A DNA stretch of 6,524 nucleotides from an uncultured Brevundimonas sp. (GTDB taxonomy: Bacteria > Pseudomonadota > Alphaproteobacteria > Caulobacterales > Caulobacteraceae), in contig CAMPGL010000120.1 of assembly GCA_946885435.1 (NCBI GenBank), positions 1 through 6,524 of the forward strand, in the 5' to 3' direction. The notes beneath the pieces are model-generated. The model saw nothing but the letters and a program-made list of their open reading frames with translations, had not been told where the DNA came from and made no database searches. The translations under genes were made by a program, and so were the position numbers. Of this stretch, positions 5,519-6,524 are shown in pieces; within the stretch, counting starts at the first letter, position 1; each line of letters opens with the position of its first letter.

Positions 5519-5580
5519 GCGCCGTGCCCCTCGATGATCAGGCTGTCGCCCATCGGTCCCGCGGCCGAGGCCGACCTTGA
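5515..5580 (+). pseudogene. Very short ORF coupled by ATGA, possibly the 5' part of a frameshifted gene
   Basis: ATG 5515 overlaps the preceding TGA as ATGA, the classical coupled start, but the frame encodes only 21 residues (MSAVPLDDQAVAHRSRGRGRP) before TGA at 5578-5580. The last residues, SRGRGRP, look like a wrong-frame reading of GC-rich DNA. The next frame, open from 5534 to 5641, has a more protein-like acidic sequence. A small indel near 5550 could have split one gene into these two pieces. A genuine 21-residue peptide is the alternative. Confidence 0.35.
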
Positions 5581-5641
5581 GGAAGCGTGCGAGGACGAAG
5601 GCGCCGAGCACGATGGCCGGGAGCCGGAGAACGCGATCTAG
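5534..5641 (+). CDS. Short acidic peptide ORF, possible 3' part of a frameshifted gene
   Basis: An ORF of 35 residues from ATG 5534 to TAG 5639-5641. The text PAAEADLEEACEDEGAEHD followed by GREPENAI is strongly acidic and resembles the charged C-terminal tails of short proteins found beside regulators in alphaproteobacterial mobile elements. It has no ribosome site of its own, and its frame is offset by one from the coupled start at 5515. It may therefore be the tail of a gene whose reading frame was broken, or be translated by slippage. No function is assigned. Confidence 0.4.
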   Translation: MIRLSPIGPAAEADLEEACEDEGAEHDGREPENAI

Positions 5642-5642
5642 A

Positions 5643-5697
5643 ACCTCTTGACGGGAGCCATAGGTCTGATACCTCTTGCTCAACACCTGAGGTTTTT
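5643..5697 (+). promoter_or_regulatory. Repeat-rich leader before the MerR-like gene
   Basis: ACCTCTTG occurs twice (5643-5650 and 5671-5678), and its core returns inverted as GAGGTT (5689-5694). ACCTC at 5671-5675 can pair with GAGGT at 5689-5693, followed directly by TTTTT, which gives a weak intrinsic terminator or attenuator. TTGACG at 5648-5653 is a good -35 box, but no convincing -10 lies 16-18 bases downstream. Operator sites for the downstream regulator are one reading; a leader attenuator is the other. Confidence 0.35.
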
Positions 5698-5712
5698 CTG
5701 GAGAGCCCGCTC

Positions 5713-6174
5713 ATGCAGCCCCGCCGCCTTTCGGCCAAGTACGCTTGTCGCGTTGCTGGCTACGACCGTGACCGGCTCAACGAATACATCGCGGACGACA
5801 CCTATCCGTGCGCCCCGAGCACCATCGCCGGCCGCCGCCGCCTCTTCACCGAGGACGACACGGTGGCGCTTTATTTCTTCGCCTGGCTGGTCGGGGAATG
5901 CCGCTGGTCGCCCCGCGAAGCCGGCGTCGAGGCTTGCCTGATCCGACAGGGCCTCCAAGTCCTCCCGGACAGCAAGAACCTGACGGTGATCGTGCCGCAT
6001 ATCGGCTCGAAACACATCGTCGGGGATGGTGACGCGGCGGCGGCCGACCCGGCTGGCCACATCACCGGCGGTTCCAGCATCAAGGCCACGCGCACCTACA
6101 ACGTCGAGCACGCCCGCGCGCTGATCGCGCATGGCTTCGACGAAGAGTTCGCCACCAAGGACGACGACGAGTGA
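5713..6174 (+). CDS. Regulator with MerR-like winged-helix N-terminus
   Basis: A 153-residue protein. ATG 5713 has a GGAG ribosome site (5700-5703) nine bases upstream; the frame is open further upstream but lacks a site there. Residues 5-62 resemble a MerR-type winged helix: a first helix around LSAKYACRVAGYDRDRLNEYI, a wing-like TIAGRRRLFTEDD in which GRRRxFTxxD is the familiar MerR signature, and a following hydrophobic helix TVALYFFAWLVGE. Residues 65-95 contain another helix and the strand LTVIVPHI. The tail is acidic (FATKDDDE). No metal- or drug-binding cysteine arrangement of classical MerR regulators is visible, so it is closer to the small phage and mobile-element HTH proteins. The following ORF overlaps its stop as GTGA, so the two are probably co-translated. 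Targets are unknown; the repeats at 5643-5694 are candidates. Confidence 0.75.
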   Translation: MQPRRLSAKYACRVAGYDRDRLNEYIADDTYPCAPSTIAGRRRLFTEDDTVALYFFAWLVGECRWSPREAGVEACLIRQGLQVLPDSKNLTVIVPHIGSKHIVGDGDAAAADPAGHITGGSSIKATRTYNVEHARALIAHGFDEEFATKDDDE

Positions 6175-6524
6175 TCCTCACCGGCACCGCGACCGTGCCC
6201 GCCGCGTCTGGCGAAGGGAGGCCCGCCGCGTCTGGCACCGGCCTCTCAGTGTCGCAATGTCTGGGCCGCCAACCCTTGCCGCTACAGCGATCTGGCGAAC
6301 AACGAAAAGACACCTGCCCGGCGGCCTTCGCTCATGTGGGGTTCAAGGTGTCACGGTCGCAATCCGACGCGCGATCCGGCGGAGCCTGGGAGACCCAGGC
6401 GCAACCCGCCGCCTGGGGGAGCCAGGCCGGGAGATCGCACACTTCCCACGCTGCGAAGCGCCACGTCCCCGCGCCCCATGAGGGCCAGATGGTCGATTGT
6501 GCCGTGCCGTACATGATCGAGCTG
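6171..6524 (+). CDS. Partial ORF of unknown function, coupled to the MerR-like gene and open at the window edge
   Basis: GTG 6171 overlaps the preceding stop as GTGA, and the frame runs 118 codons to the last base without a stop. The protein is low in hydrophobic residues and contains repeats: PAASG twice eight residues apart (residues 10-14 and 18-22), and AWETQAQP followed by AWGSQAGR (72-79 and 82-89). The first repeat is a 24-base unit, a multiple of three, consistent with coding. The middle part looks disordered. An inner ATG at 6489 in the same frame has GAGGG upstream (6480-6484), so the real conserved protein could start there with the repeat region as leader. No family is recognised. 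The overlap and open frame support it; codon choice in the middle is less typical than in the terminase gene. Confidence 0.45.
   Translation, partial: MILTGTATVPAASGEGRPAASGTGLSVSQCLGRQPLPLQRSGEQRKDTCPAAFAHVGFKVSRSQSDARSGGAWETQAQPAAWGSQAGRSHTSHAAKRHVPAPHEGQMVDCAVPYMIEL
6197..6236 (+). repeat. 16-bp direct repeat with a 24-bp period
   Basis: GCCCGCCGCGTCTGGC is present exactly at 6197-6212 and 6221-6236. The start-to-start distance of 24 bases keeps the reading frame of the ORF that begins at 6171 and duplicates the peptide PAASG. Local duplication by slippage is the simplest origin. Confidence 0.75.
6384..6427. repeat. Two adjacent GCCTGG/CCAGGC hairpins
   Basis: GCCTGGG (6384-6390) pairs with CCCAGGC (6394-6400) across three bases, and GCCTGG (6411-6416) pairs with CCAGGC (6422-6427) across five. 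The stems start 27 bases apart, so the hairpin unit is a diverged in-frame duplication, matching the peptide repeat AWETQAQP/AWGSQAGR. There is no T tract after either, so they are not typical terminators. Confidence 0.55.

Noticed and set aside
5680..6132. 150-codon minus-strand frame opposite the MerR-like gene
   Set aside because: The plus strand has a good ribosome site and a recognisable DNA-binding signature; the antisense text is Ala/Arg/Gly-rich and resembles no known family.
6313..6325. CCTGCCCGGCGGC matches the tRNA-Thr 3' part (66-78) over 13 bases, like a second attachment site
   Set aside because: Twelve of these bases also occur at 5397-5408 inside another gene, and both later copies encode the same Thr-Cys-Pro-Ala codons. 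The match does not extend to the tRNA end or CCA, so GC-rich codon coincidence is more likely.
6131..6481. 116-codon plus-strand frame at the right end
   Set aside because: It starts inside the MerR-like gene, is very Arg-rich and has no ribosome site; the GTGA-coupled frame is preferred.

Overview
The window looks like a stretch of integrated mobile DNA in a GC-rich alphaproteobacterium. The tRNA-Thr sequence, the codon use and the type of phage genes would fit Caulobacterales or a relative, but the taxon is an inference. It opens with a complete tRNA-Thr(GGT) gene with an encoded CCA, a common integration target. No integrase is present, and no convincing second attachment site was found.

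Positions 83-324 hold no gene but contain a very strong hairpin that works as a terminator for leftward transcription. From 325 to 4067 lies a broken-up phage early and packaging block: a winged-helix replication-type protein (325-924, +), a small lipoprotein on the opposite strand (1001-1252, -), an HNH endonuclease (1296-1841, +), a two-helix membrane protein (1627-1884, +), an exported protein resembling surface-adhesin E (1973-2449, +) and a full-length terminase large subunit (2451-4067, +). In tailed phages with this layout, HNH is normally followed by the terminase small subunit, then the large subunit, then the portal. Here the small-subunit position holds two envelope-type cargo genes, and no portal follows.

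After the terminase come three genes on the minus strand (5133 down to 4064): a ribbon-helix-helix regulator and two proteins of unknown function, joined by 8-base overlaps. Their last stop codon shares the bases TTAA with the terminase stop. Upstream of the regulator a 13-bp sequence occurs twice as an inverted pair, the likely operator for autoregulation. A rightward gene set runs from 5222: an unrecognised 98-aa protein, a very short and possibly frameshifted acidic ORF region, a 153-aa protein with a MerR-like DNA-binding N-terminus, and an ORF that overlaps its stop by GTGA and is still open at the window edge.

Taken together, the window shows an intact packaging motor gene without its usual partners, three cargo genes predicted to act at the envelope, and a divergent control region. 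It could be a decayed prophage, a prophage rearranged by cargo insertion, or a phage satellite that carries its own terminase. The sequence alone does not decide between these.
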